Positions 1 through 7,227 of a stretch of 11,974 nt of DNA are shown here, piece after piece. Source of the stretch: Bryobacterales bacterium. Lineage in GTDB: Bacteria; Acidobacteriota; Terriglobia; Bryobacterales; Bryobacteraceae. Made by a program: the position numbers and the translations under genes. Each line of letters opens with the position of its first letter. Within the stretch, counting starts at the first letter, position 1. The DNA lies in contig JAUZEU010000560.1 in the NCBI GenBank assembly GCA_030838885.1, positions 1 through 11,974 of the forward strand. Direction: 5' to 3'. The notes under the pieces are model-generated. The model was not told where the DNA came from. It searched no databases and saw nothing but the letters and a program-made list of their open reading frames with translations.

Positions 1-883
1 GAAACGTCGCACCCGCGTGCTCCATTCCGCCGTAAGGGAACCCCGGAAGCAGAACCTGATCGTACTTCGGAAAGGGAAACGGCTGGGCAAAGAAGCTCAC
101 CATCTCGTTCATGCCTCGCCGCGTGTACGTCGCCACCTCCGGCCACTCTTCTTTGGCACGCGCCAACATGGACTTGCGAACGAACAGCCGCAGCGCTCCG
201 GGCGCGTCCAGTTGCTCGAACGGGCCCGCCGCGAATGCGAACAGATACGTGCTGATGGGTTGCGTCTCATCGAACCGGAACACCCGGTTCTCCACATGCT
301 CCCGGGTATTCGAGACCACCGTCCAGCCTTCTGGGACACTCGCCTCCAGCGTGAAGCGGCCCTTCAAATCCGGCTGATCGAAGCAAGGGAACGCCAGGCT
401 GGCATCCATCGGAACGAACAACGTATATAAATACTCCCGCGAATCCACTGGATCGGTGATTCTCGTCACCGCCCGATTGGCCTGTGCGATAGCCGAGTCG
501 AAATCGAGTTCCACGCGGTTCGATCCCTGATGCAGCAACAAGGCAGCGATCACGATATGCCCGTTCACCTGCTCCGGCGCAGCTGCCGAACCATTCACCA
601 CAACGCGGCTGATGTGCCCGTTCGTGACCGCGCCGGTCGCGTCGAGATCGCGAAAGTCGATCACCAGCGGCGCGTCATTATTGGAAAGCGAGAAGGTGAT
701 CGCCTCGTGGCCCGTAAGCCTCGCCGCGTGCTCCCGAAGTGCAATCGACAGGTTGTAGCGAACGCCGGAAACCACCCTGGCACGCGCTTGTGCCAGCCCG
801 GCAGAAACACCGGCTTCGGGGCCCTGGCCCTGCAAGACAGCACCGCAAAACACCACAACCGTAACCGAAGACAGAGCGCGCAT
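1..883 (-). CDS. Secreted M1-family zinc aminopeptidase, N-terminal part (truncated by window edge)
   Basis: The reverse strand is open from the ATG at 883-881 to the left edge, giving 294 residues without a stop. Residues 1-20 form a hydrophobic export signal, so the enzyme probably acts outside the cytoplasm. What follows is the beta-rich N-terminal domain of M1 aminopeptidases: a run FPCFDQPDLKGRF at about 165-177 matches the family's FPCFDEP stretch, and the visible part ends with PYGGMEHAGATF at about 283-294, the place of the substrate-anchoring GAMEN motif. The zinc ligands HEXXH...E would lie beyond the window, so catalytic competence cannot be judged. M1 enzymes remove N-terminal residues from peptides. 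The gene is divergent from the S9 peptidase at 942, with 58 bp between. No Shine-Dalgarno is visible; a CATACT hexamer ends 7 nt before the ATG. Family assignment is firm, substrate unknown. Confidence 0.9.
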   Translation of the reverse strand, partial: MRALSSVTVVVFCGAVLQGQGPEAGVSAGLAQARARVVSGVRYNLSIALREHAARLTGHEAITFSLSNNDAPLVIDFRDLDATGAVTNGHISRVVVNGSAAAPEQVNGHIVIAALLLHQGSNRVELDFDSAIAQANRAVTRITDPVDSREYLYTLFVPMDASLAFPCFDQPDLKGRFTLEASVPEGWTVVSNTREHVENRVFRFDETQPISTYLFAFAAGPFEQLDAPGALRLFVRKSMLARAKEEWPEVATYTRRGMNEMVSFFAQPFPFPKYDQVLLPGFPYGGMEHAGATF

Positions 884-890
884 TTCTAAT

Positions 891-896
891 AGTATG
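891..896 (-). promoter_or_regulatory. Possible -10 element for the M1 aminopeptidase gene
   Basis: On the reverse strand CATACT sits 7 nt before the ATG at 883, and no ribosome-binding site lies between. That spacing would put transcription start at or next to the start codon, a leaderless message. No convincing -35 is seen. An overlapping alternative is TACTAT at 894-889. Inference from spacing only. Confidence 0.3.
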
Positions 897-920
897 AAGC
901 TCCGACCTCCTCGCATCCGC

Positions 921-926
921 TACACT
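921..926 (+). promoter_or_regulatory. Possible -10 element for the S9 peptidase gene
   Basis: TACACT lies 15 nt before the ATG at 942, inside the 58-bp divergent region shared with the aminopeptidase gene. It would give a leader of roughly 8-10 nt. It lies downstream of the alternative ATG at 894, which favours 942 as the true start. No clear -35 is present. Confidence 0.3.
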
Positions 927-941
927 GACCTTCATTACCGT

Positions 942-2951
942 ATGCGAGTCGCCATCATTCTGCTCTCCCTCTGTATCTGCTCGTTTGCCAAACGAGGCAC
1001 CACGCCCGAAGACTACTTCGCCTTCGAAACCATCGGCGATCCCCATCTCTCGCCCAATGGTCACGAAGTCGCCTATGTGCTGACCACAATTGACCAGAAG
1101 AAGAACCGCCGCATTTCGTCCATCTGGCTCGTCTCAGCTGACGGCCAGTCCGCCCCGCGCCGCCTCACCTCCGAAGGCTTTGACGCCACCTCTCCCCGCT
1201 GGAACCCCGACGGAACCAAACTCGCATTCCTCTCCACCCGCAACGTGGAAGAAGGTGGCCGCCCCCAGATCTTCATCCTGCCCATAGCCGCAGGCGGCGA
1301 AGCCACCCAACTCTCGCACCTGAAAAACGGCCTGAACTCCATCGAGTGGTCTCCCGACGGCCAACGCTTCGTGGCCCTCAGCCGCACCGGGCCCAGCGAC
1401 ACCGTCACCGAACGCAAGAGCGACGTCCGCCACTACAGCCGCATCTCATACAAATTCAATGACACCGGCTGGTATGACGATAAACGCAGCCACCTCTTCG
1501 TCATCGATGCTCTCAAAGGCGACGCAAAGCAGATCACCAATGGGAACGACTGGAACGATACAGACCCCCAATGGTCCCCCGATAGCAAGCGCATCGCCTT
1601 CGTTTCGGACCGCACCGGCAAGGAGTATGACGCCGGTCACAACAAAGACGTCTGGGTCGTGGCGGCCGCCGGTGGCGCGCTCCAGGCCATCTCCAATCAC
1701 CCCTTCGATGACATCCAGCCGCGCTGGTCGCCCGATGGGCAGCGGATCGCATTCTCCGGCCAAACCAGCCGCCGCGAACTGCCGAAGCTCTACATTGCGC
1801 CCTCCACCGGCGGCGAAGCGAAACTTGCCGCCGATGGCCTGGACCTCATTCCAACCGTGCTCGCCTGGGGACCCGGCCCGAATGAACTGCGCTTTGACAC
1901 CGGCGTCAAAGGCCAGGACCATGTCTTCCGGGTCGACCTGACAACCCGCCGCGTGTCGCCCATCACCGCCGGCGAGCGCGCGGTTCGCGCGTTCGAAGCC
2001 AGCGAAAAGGCCGGTCGCATGATCTACCTCGCCAATGATTTCCGCCACCTCGACGACCTCTACATCTCGAACCTCGACGGCAGCAATGAGCGCCAGCTTA
2101 CGCATCTCAACACAAAGCTCTGGGCCGACCTGGATCTCGCGAATGTCGAGCGCCTCCGCTACAAAAGCAGTGACGGCTGGGATATCGATGGCTTTCTGGT
2201 CAAACCCGTTGGCTGGGAGCCAGGCAAGAAGTACCCAATGGTCCTGAGCGTTCACGGCGGCCCCGCTGGCCAGTACGGCGTGGATTGGTATCAAGAGTTC
2301 CAGGTCTACGCGGCCAAAGGCTGGGCAGTGTTCTTCTGCAATCCGCGCGGCTCCACTGGCTACGGTCAGGAATTCGAGCGAGGCATTGTAAACAACTGGG
2401 GCGGCATGGATTACACCGATGTGATGACCGGCGTCGATGCCGCGCTGAAGAGCAATCCATGGATCGACGCGGACCGTCTCGGGGTTACCGGGGGCAGCTA
2501 CGGCGGATTTATGACCAACTGGATCGTGGGCCACAACAACCGCTTCAAAGCCGCTGTCACTCTCCGCAGCGTCTCCAACTTCATCAGCGATGACGGCACC
2601 CGCGACGGGGCCTACGGCCACGAAGACGACTTCAAAGGCTTTCTCTTCGACGAGTTCGACCAGTACTGGAATGCCTCCCCGCTCAAGTACGCGAAGAACG
2701 TGAAGACTCCCACGCTCGTGCTCCACTCCGATAACGATTACCGCGTGCCTCTCGAGCAGGGCGAGCAGTGGTTCCGCGCGCTCCAGCATTATGGCGTGAC
2801 CTCGGAGTTCGTGATCTTCCCGCGCGAGAACCACAACCTCACGCGCTCCGGAGAGCCGAAGCACATCGTCGAAAGCATGAACTGGCAGCTCTACTGGTTC
2901 ACCAGGTACCTGCTGGGCGACACCGAAGTCAAACCGCCGGACGCCTTCTAA
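942..2951 (+). CDS. Secreted S9-family serine peptidase (prolyl oligopeptidase / acylaminoacyl-peptidase type)
   Basis: A 669-residue serine peptidase. An upstream in-frame ATG at 894 adds 16 residues, but the ATG at 942 begins directly with an export signal (MRVAIILLSLCICSFA), so 942 is preferred. Residues ~20-400 carry repeated SPDG/SPDSKRIAF/RWSPDG blades of a TolB/PD40-type beta-propeller that gates the active site. The C-terminal alpha/beta-hydrolase domain shows the nucleophile motif GGSYGGFM with Ser519, Asp599 in NDYRVP, and His631 in ENHNLTR, a complete triad with the usual spacing. HGGPAGQYG is consistent with the oxyanion region. The family cleaves short peptides, often after proline or from blocked N-termini; the specificity here cannot be read. 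The neighbour across the divergent promoter is also an exported peptidase, suggesting a shared role in peptide scavenging. Its stop overlaps the convergent SRPBCC gene by 4 bp. Confidence 0.93.
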   Translation: MRVAIILLSLCICSFAKRGTTPEDYFAFETIGDPHLSPNGHEVAYVLTTIDQKKNRRISSIWLVSADGQSAPRRLTSEGFDATSPRWNPDGTKLAFLSTRNVEEGGRPQIFILPIAAGGEATQLSHLKNGLNSIEWSPDGQRFVALSRTGPSDTVTERKSDVRHYSRISYKFNDTGWYDDKRSHLFVIDALKGDAKQITNGNDWNDTDPQWSPDSKRIAFVSDRTGKEYDAGHNKDVWVVAAAGGALQAISNHPFDDIQPRWSPDGQRIAFSGQTSRRELPKLYIAPSTGGEAKLAADGLDLIPTVLAWGPGPNELRFDTGVKGQDHVFRVDLTTRRVSPITAGERAVRAFEASEKAGRMIYLANDFRHLDDLYISNLDGSNERQLTHLNTKLWADLDLANVERLRYKSSDGWDIDGFLVKPVGWEPGKKYPMVLSVHGGPAGQYGVDWYQEFQVYAAKGWAVFFCNPRGSTGYGQEFERGIVNNWGGMDYTDVMTGVDAALKSNPWIDADRLGVTGGSYGGFMTNWIVGHNNRFKAAVTLRSVSNFISDDGTRDGAYGHEDDFKGFLFDEFDQYWNASPLKYAKNVKTPTLVLHSDNDYRVPLEQGEQWFRALQHYGVTSEFVIFPRENHNLTRSGEPKHIVESMNWQLYWFTRYLLGDTEVKPPDAF

Positions 2952-3400
2952 CGCTGCAGAATCCGCGCAATCGTCTCCTGCCGGTAACGAAAGATTTCAT
3001 GCAGTTGCCGGCGGACCAGCAGGGCATGAGCCAAACGCCCGAAGATGCTCCAAGGCAGACGGTACTCCACGCAGTCCCGAATCACTACCCCGGCGCTTGT
3101 CTCTTCAAACGTGTGCGTGTGCCGCCACAGCGAGTACGGCCCGCGGGACTGCTCGTCGACGAACTTAGTCGGCGGATCGTACTCGGAGATGACCGTCTTC
3201 CACTTCATCGGCAAACCCATCCAGCGGATCACGTACTCGATCTCCGCCCCCTGTCGCATCCGAATACCGTCCGGATCCACAATCCGGAAATTCAGCCACG
3301 GCGGCGTAATCTTCTCCAGATTGCGGGCGTCTTCAAAGAAACGAAAGACCCGCTCCAGCGGTACGCGCGCGGTCATGGTGGATTCAAGCCGGTACGTCAC
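2948..3400 (-). CDS. SRPBCC-superfamily (START/Bet v1-like) protein of unknown ligand
   Basis: A 150-residue cytoplasmic protein. The pattern VFRFFEDARNLEKITPPWL at about residues 18-36, the GAEIEYVIRWMGLPMKW strand pair at ~51-67, GPYSLWRHTHTFEE at ~87-100 and a C-terminal helix with LHEIFRYRQETI at ~133-144 are typical of the SRPBCC helix-grip fold, in the subgroup often annotated as uncharacterised conserved protein or cell-division-inhibitor-like. Such proteins bind hydrophobic ligands in a central cavity; no catalytic role is implied. The start is GTG at 3400. An ATG at 3404 is out of frame, and the ATG at 3376 would cut off the first strand. The gene converges on the S9 peptidase, overlapping its stop by 4 bp, and is divergent from the helical repeat gene across 42 bp. 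Fold confident, function not. Confidence 0.78.
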   Translation of the reverse strand: MTYRLESTMTARVPLERVFRFFEDARNLEKITPPWLNFRIVDPDGIRMRQGAEIEYVIRWMGLPMKWKTVISEYDPPTKFVDEQSRGPYSLWRHTHTFEETSAGVVIRDCVEYRLPWSIFGRLAHALLVRRQLHEIFRYRQETIARILQR

Positions 3401-3442
3401 TCATATTTTTGATGTCACAATAGCTGGGAGCGAATTAATTTT
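3401..3442. promoter_or_regulatory. AT-rich divergent intergenic region
   Basis: These 42 bp separate two divergent genes and are clearly more AT-rich than the rest of the window, so promoters for both probably lie here or just inside the coding ends. On the plus strand GGGAG at 3426-3430 lies 12 nt before the ATG at 3443, somewhat far for a Shine-Dalgarno. CACAAT at about 3416-3421 could be a weak -10. No operator palindrome was recognised. Confidence 0.35.
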
Positions 3443-4972
3443 ATGATCCGGAAGTGGCTTTTCGCGCTGATTGTAGTTCCGGCGTTGGCCTTTGAGCCGC
3501 CTGCCAAACCCACACCGCGCGAGAAAGCCCTCCAGCTTCTGGACGGTGTGGTCGAAACCGCCGCGGCAGCACAGCCCCAGGTAGCCGCTGCGGCCCTGCT
3601 CTACGTGGGCCAGACCTACGATCTGTTCGACTCGAAGAAGGCGGTGGAATATCTGCGCCAGGCATTCGCCTCCACCGCTGCCATCCCGCCTGGAGAGGAT
3701 ACCCGCCGCGCAGGTCTGCAGGCCCGCATCGCCTCCGCCACCGCCCCGCTCAGTCTGCCGGACGCCATTGAAATGCTGAAGCAGATTGAGGTCGCGCCCG
3801 ATTCTCACGGCGACCCGCGGCAAGCAGCTCTCAGTTCGGTCCTCTCCCGTCTGTTGGGAAAGCAGCAGTTCGATGCGGCTATCGAACTGGTGAACAGTGT
3901 GGGCGTGACTGGACCCTATCCCTTCGCCGCAGCCCGCCAGATATTTGAAAAGCTGCCGCCGGATGACAACCGCAGGCTCTCTATCTTCGCGTACGCGATG
4001 TCGGCCTACGCGCTTCGGCCCGCCCCGGCCTTCGGTGAATTCCTTGCCCGTCGCTGGAAGGAACTGCCGCGCTCCATGGTTCAGACCGCTCTCGGCCACG
4101 TGATTGAGAACATCCTCAACGACAAATCGACCGACTTCCTGAGCCTCACGATTTCGAGCGAGAAGGGCTCCGCCAGTCTGCACAACCGTCAGGACGCGGC
4201 GCTCTTCGACCTCATGCACGTGGTCCGCGAAATCGACCCCAAACGCGCCGACGAAATCCTGGAGTCCCGCAAGGCGCTCGCAGAGCTCTTGCAGAAGTTC
4301 CCGGAAGGCAGCCTGGGAATGGGCGACAAGCTCAGCCGCAACAGCACGGGTGGCGGCAACAGACCGGATCCTTCCATGCAGCAGCAGATGGCCCTTGATG
4401 GCCAGGCCAACACCATTGCAGAACAGGCGATGTCCGCCCTCGGCAAGAAGGAGCCTCTTAAAGCAGTAGATCTCGCCAAAACCATCCCGGTCCCGGAGCG
4501 CCGCGTCGAAGTACTGACCCGCATTGCGTCCTCGGCCGGGGCGCTCGATCCCACCACGGCGAAGGCCATCATTGGAGAATCCATAGACGGTCTGAAAGAT
4601 GTGAAGAACATTCAGGCCCGCGCGGTCAGCTGGAACAACATCGCCGAAGCCGCCCACCGCGCCGGCGATGACAAACTCGCGTGGGAAGCCCTTGATCACT
4701 CGCTTGCGGACAGCGCCGAACTCTATAAGGCCGACTCAGATTCCGACTCGCCAAACGAAGCCCTGCGTGATGAATGGCCCTCCACCAACGCATACCGCCG
4801 GGCCGTCATCACCGCAACCAAGCTCATGGGGATTGACGCGGAACCCTTACTGGCTCAGATCTCCGATCACGATCTCGCGCTCTTCGCCCGAGTCGAGATG
4901 GCGCAGGCTTTGCTGGAACGCCCGCACGAAAGCTGGTCGACCTCGGTCAGCCGCCACTCCAAATCTAAATAA
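3443..4972 (+). CDS. Secreted alpha-helical repeat protein of unknown function
   Basis: I do not recognise this 509-residue protein as a named family. Residues 1-17 (MIRKWLFALIVVPALAF) form an export signal. The rest is almost entirely predicted helix, with recurring alanine- and leucine-rich helix pairs (for example AAAALLYVGQTYDLFDSKKAVEYL at about 47-70 in two halves, then KAVDLAKTIPVPERRVEVLTRIA around 345-370) that look like degenerate TPR or other solenoid repeats. A low-complexity linker rich in Gly, Asn and Ser is near 293-312. No catalytic motif, cysteine pair or transmembrane helix after the signal is seen. Such solenoids usually bind proteins. The stop abuts, with no gap, the stop of the convergent oxidoreductase gene. 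Helical, exported and coding are well supported; function is unknown. Confidence 0.82.
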   Translation: MIRKWLFALIVVPALAFEPPAKPTPREKALQLLDGVVETAAAAQPQVAAAALLYVGQTYDLFDSKKAVEYLRQAFASTAAIPPGEDTRRAGLQARIASATAPLSLPDAIEMLKQIEVAPDSHGDPRQAALSSVLSRLLGKQQFDAAIELVNSVGVTGPYPFAAARQIFEKLPPDDNRRLSIFAYAMSAYALRPAPAFGEFLARRWKELPRSMVQTALGHVIENILNDKSTDFLSLTISSEKGSASLHNRQDAALFDLMHVVREIDPKRADEILESRKALAELLQKFPEGSLGMGDKLSRNSTGGGNRPDPSMQQQMALDGQANTIAEQAMSALGKKEPLKAVDLAKTIPVPERRVEVLTRIASSAGALDPTTAKAIIGESIDGLKDVKNIQARAVSWNNIAEAAHRAGDDKLAWEALDHSLADSAELYKADSDSDSPNEALRDEWPSTNAYRRAVITATKLMGIDAEPLLAQISDHDLALFARVEMAQALLERPHESWSTSVSRHSKSK

Positions 4973-5944
4973 CTACAGCCCAACGCCCTTCCGATAGCGG
5001 CCGATAAACATATCCCGGCTCTTGACCTGCCGCGCGAACCAGGAATTCGTGAAGTCGCCAAACGGCAGATGCCCCGTCCCGTGCCGCCGCCCCAGCGTGA
5101 CCAGCATCGTTTTGCTGTCGGTAGCTGGATGATATACGGCTTTGACGGAAACCCCGCGCACCAAGCGCCGAAGATTCTGAATCACAACCGCCGCGTGCTT
5201 CCCCGCCCACAACCCCATCTTCGGCTCAGGAAGCGAAGTAACATCGCCGACTGCGAAGACGTTTTCCGCTCCGCTGACACGCAGATGCGCGTCCACCGCG
5301 ATCCGCCCGGCGCCACCCGAAGAACCCGTACACCACAGCACAACATCCGCCTCGCACAAGACATCGGTGCCCAGCCGAACCTCCGCACCCCGCTTCCTGA
5401 GCAGTTCCAAAGCATACCGCTGCGGACCCGGAGTCAGCCCGGGCAGCAACGCGTCTCCCCGATGAGCCAACGTCAGCCGCTTGCCCGGCAGATCCTCCAG
5501 GATCTCCCCGGCAACCTCCACCCCCACCGGCCCGCCGCCCACAATCAAAACATGGTTAGCCAGCCGGATCCGCTCCGCCCACTCGCGAAGACCCGAACTG
5601 CGCTCCCCGGCCGTGCCACCGGACGCTTTGATCAGTTCCCCCGAATATCCCGCGCCCGTGGCGATCACCAGGTAATCGAACGGCACCTCGCCCGAATCCG
5701 TCCTCACGAAACCCGGTCGGAATGACTGAAAGGATCCACGAATCAGCGCGACTTTCGGCAAGAAATCCGCAAATGGAATGACCGCTTCACGCGCCCGATC
5801 CGGCTCCACCAGCATGCGTGGCACCGCCATCGGGACCTCGAAGAAGTTCTTCGGATCAATGAGTGTGACGTCGGCCTCGTGCTGCAGCGCAAACGCGATC
5901 CGATGCCCGGCGAGCCCGCCACCGGCAATCACAACCCGGCGCAA
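4973..5944 (-). CDS. FSP1/AIFM2-like FAD-dependent NAD(P)H oxidoreductase (putative quinone reductase)
   Basis: A 323-residue two-dinucleotide-fold flavoprotein. It has an N-terminal FAD Rossmann motif (VVIAGGGLAGH at 4-14), the ATG turn at 95-97, a second NAD(P)H-binding motif (IVGGGPVGVEVAGE at 134-147) and the C-terminal FAD motif VFAVGD at 229-234. The C-terminal region MLVTLGRRHGTG...VKSRDMF (280-313) resembles, from memory of the family, the LLSMGRNDGVG...TKSRDLF segment of human FSP1 (AIFM2). FSP1 enzymes are membrane-associated NAD(P)H:quinone reductases; plain type II NADH dehydrogenases are longer and carry a different membrane tail. There are no CXXC redox cysteines, so this is not a disulfide reductase. 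The start is TTG at 5944, 1 nt after the thioesterase stop. Last gene of a three-gene minus-strand unit. Flavoprotein class is firm; the FSP1 grouping and quinone substrate are inferred. Confidence 0.82.
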   Translation of the reverse strand: MRRVVIAGGGLAGHRIAFALQHEADVTLIDPKNFFEVPMAVPRMLVEPDRAREAVIPFADFLPKVALIRGSFQSFRPGFVRTDSGEVPFDYLVIATGAGYSGELIKASGGTAGERSSGLREWAERIRLANHVLIVGGGPVGVEVAGEILEDLPGKRLTLAHRGDALLPGLTPGPQRYALELLRKRGAEVRLGTDVLCEADVVLWCTGSSGGAGRIAVDAHLRVSGAENVFAVGDVTSLPEPKMGLWAGKHAAVVIQNLRRLVRGVSVKAVYHPATDSKTMLVTLGRRHGTGHLPFGDFTNSWFARQVKSRDMFIGRYRKGVGL

Positions 5945-5945
5945 A

Positions 5946-6275
5946 CTATTGGCCGAACTGCTTCACGTCGATGATGGCCCGCTCATGCGTCCCCTCGCCC
6001 ACCACAACGTCGCCCATCATAGCCCGTACATTGAACTGGACGCGGCGCTTCACAACTCCGGTCAGTTCCGCGTGAAATACGACAGTGGCGCCCATCGGAG
6101 CAGCCTTCCGGTGATACACATTCACGTGCGTCCCCACCGTGTCCTGACCCGCCTCCAGCGCCGGAAGAGCCAGTTCGCGACAAGTTCGCTCCATGAAAAG
6201 GATCATTTGGGGGGTCGAAAGCACCCGGGCCCCACCAGGCCCAAGAAAATTGATGGCATTATCCTCGCCCACCAC
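5946..6275 (-). CDS. FlK-like hotdog-fold acyl-CoA thioesterase
   Basis: A 109-residue protein from GTG 6275. It matches the thioesterase family typified by FlK (fluoroacetyl-CoA thioesterase). The three residues known as catalytic in FlK have counterparts: Thr21 in VLSTP, Glu29 in FMERTC, and His55 in NVYHRKAAPMG. GEGTHERAIID near the end is also a family signature. Related proteins hydrolyse small acyl-CoAs; the substrate here is unknown and fluoroacetate is not implied. The reading frame is open for 11 more codons upstream to 6308 (…TAKFTLVVGED), and these look like the family's first beta strand, but they hold no ATG, GTG or TTG; a CTG at 6305-6303, overlapping the stop of the upstream gene, is the only plausible earlier start. 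Middle gene of a three-gene unit, 1 nt before the oxidoreductase. Confidence 0.82.
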   Translation of the reverse strand: MVGEDNAINFLGPGGARVLSTPQMILFMERTCRELALPALEAGQDTVGTHVNVYHRKAAPMGATVVFHAELTGVVKRRVQFNVRAMMGDVVVGEGTHERAIIDVKQFGQ

Positions 6276-6297
6276 AAGGGTGAACTTCGCCGTGCGA

Positions 6298-7116
6298 TCA
6301 GGCAGACTTCAGGCCCGCCACAACGCCCTTCATGTACGCGAATGACTTCTGCATCCCAGGCATCGGATCATCCGCGAAGATCTCATACTCCAGCGAACAA
6401 ATACCTTGGTATCCCACCTTCTTCAGTTGCTTGAAGATCTCCGGTATCGGAATCTTGCCGTCGCCCACCGGCACCTGACTGTCGCGCTCCTTCAGGTTCG
6501 CCAGATCCTTCATGTGCAGCTCAAACAGCCGCGGCCCTGCGTCCGAAATGGACTGCACCACGTCTGCGCCCGTCCTCACCGTGTGGCCGATATCCATGCA
6601 AAGCCCCATTCGCGGGTCCATGCCCTTCACCGCATCCAGCACGCTCTTCGGAGACGGAAAGTGCTTGTCCTCCGGGCCATGATTATGGATCGCGATCTTA
6701 ATATCGAACTCCTTGGCCAGTTTCTCCACCGCACCGAGATTGTCGTTGGTCGGCGCGCAGATAATCATAGGAAAACCCGCCGCTTTCGCGTACTCGAAAT
6801 GCTTGCGCAGGCCGGCTTCATCCGCCTCCGGCAGACCCACATTACCTCCGCCAATGACCTTCAGCCCCGCCTTATCGAAGGCCTTCCGCCCCGCGGCCAC
6901 AGCGGCCGGCGAATCCGTCTGCGGCAGATGGAACTCCTTAACATCCACATACTCGATACCCAGCTGCTTCACGTACTTGATGCAGAGATCTCGTTGGAAA
7001 CTGCGGAACGAATACGTGGCGACGCCCAGCTTGATCTCACCCGGGCCAAACTCCGCCGCCTCGGCAAAAGGGACCGCAAGCGCGGCTGAGCTGAAAAGGA
7101 AGTTCCTGCGTTTCAT
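6298..7116 (-). CDS. Tat-exported sugar phosphate isomerase/epimerase-like TIM-barrel protein
   Basis: A 272-residue protein of the xylose-isomerase-like TIM-barrel (AP endonuclease family 2) superfamily. The N-terminus MKRRNFLFSSAALAVPFAEA is a twin-arginine signal with cleavage likely near residue 20, so the folded, metal-loaded protein is probably exported. Barrel landmarks: KLGVATYSFR at ~29-38, IAIHNHGPED at 141-150, MDIGHT at 174-179, FELHMKDL at 198-205, and VGDGKIPIPEIFKQL at ~217-231 leading into SLEYE at 241-245. His146, Asp175, His178, His201 and Glu243 are likely metal or substrate ligands. The family includes isomerases, epimerases and, as recently recognised for some members, enzymes acting on 3-keto-glycosides; the reaction here cannot be assigned. 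First gene of a minus-strand unit. A TATCAT hexamer ends 7 nt before the ATG and no Shine-Dalgarno is seen. Confidence 0.88.
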   Translation of the reverse strand: MKRRNFLFSSAALAVPFAEAAEFGPGEIKLGVATYSFRSFQRDLCIKYVKQLGIEYVDVKEFHLPQTDSPAAVAAGRKAFDKAGLKVIGGGNVGLPEADEAGLRKHFEYAKAAGFPMIICAPTNDNLGAVEKLAKEFDIKIAIHNHGPEDKHFPSPKSVLDAVKGMDPRMGLCMDIGHTVRTGADVVQSISDAGPRLFELHMKDLANLKERDSQVPVGDGKIPIPEIFKQLKKVGYQGICSLEYEIFADDPMPGMQKSFAYMKGVVAGLKSA

Positions 7117-7227
7117 CAGAGAGATGATATCGCAACTGCGCCGTTATGATGGTGGAGGTGCAAATGCAAACGCTGTACGTGCGTCCACAACGGACCCTTG
7201 GCAGCGAATATTGAACTAACCAAACAA
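7117..7227. promoter_or_regulatory. Divergent intergenic region between the TIM-barrel and cyclophilin genes
   Basis: This 111-bp stretch separates two operons that diverge. On the minus strand TATCAT at 7129-7124 lies 7 nt from the TIM-barrel ATG. On the plus strand TATGAT at 7145-7150, one mismatch from the consensus -10, could start the cyclophilin operon with a leader of about 70 nt; no good -35 accompanies it. The leader would hold the small open frame described separately. No operator palindrome was recognised. Confidence 0.4.
7164..7214 (+). other. Possible 16-codon upstream ORF with a strong Shine-Dalgarno
   Basis: GGAGG at 7154-7158 lies 5 nt before an ATG at 7164, which opens a frame MQTLYVRPQRTLGSEY ending in TGA at 7212-7214, 13 nt before the cyclophilin ATG. 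In-frame ATGs also occur at 7146 and 7149. The Shine-Dalgarno is much better than that of most real genes here. A leader peptide is possible, but so short a frame may be chance; composition and conservation cannot be judged from one sequence. Confidence 0.18.

Noticed and set aside
17..889. Plus-strand open frames at 17-430 and 530-889
   Set aside because: They are shadows of the M1 aminopeptidase, whose conserved motifs lie in the minus-strand frame open across 1-883.
894..941. ATG at 894 as the start of the S9 peptidase
   Set aside because: It would put a 16-residue charged extension before a clean signal peptide, and the TACACT hexamer lies downstream of it.
1446..2864. A 472-codon open frame on the minus strand opposite the S9 peptidase
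   Set aside because: The plus strand has a complete catalytic triad and propeller repeats. Long antisense frames are expected in GC-rich DNA, and this one shows no domain.
3401..4699. A 432-codon open frame on the minus strand opposite the helical repeat gene
   Set aside because: The plus frame starts with an export signal and keeps helical periodicity throughout. The antisense translation is rich in Gly, Arg and His without a recognisable fold.
5069..6434. Two 218-codon plus-strand frames at 5069-5725 and 5778-6434
   Set aside because: Shadows of the flavoprotein, thioesterase and TIM-barrel genes, all of which show intact family motifs on the minus strand.
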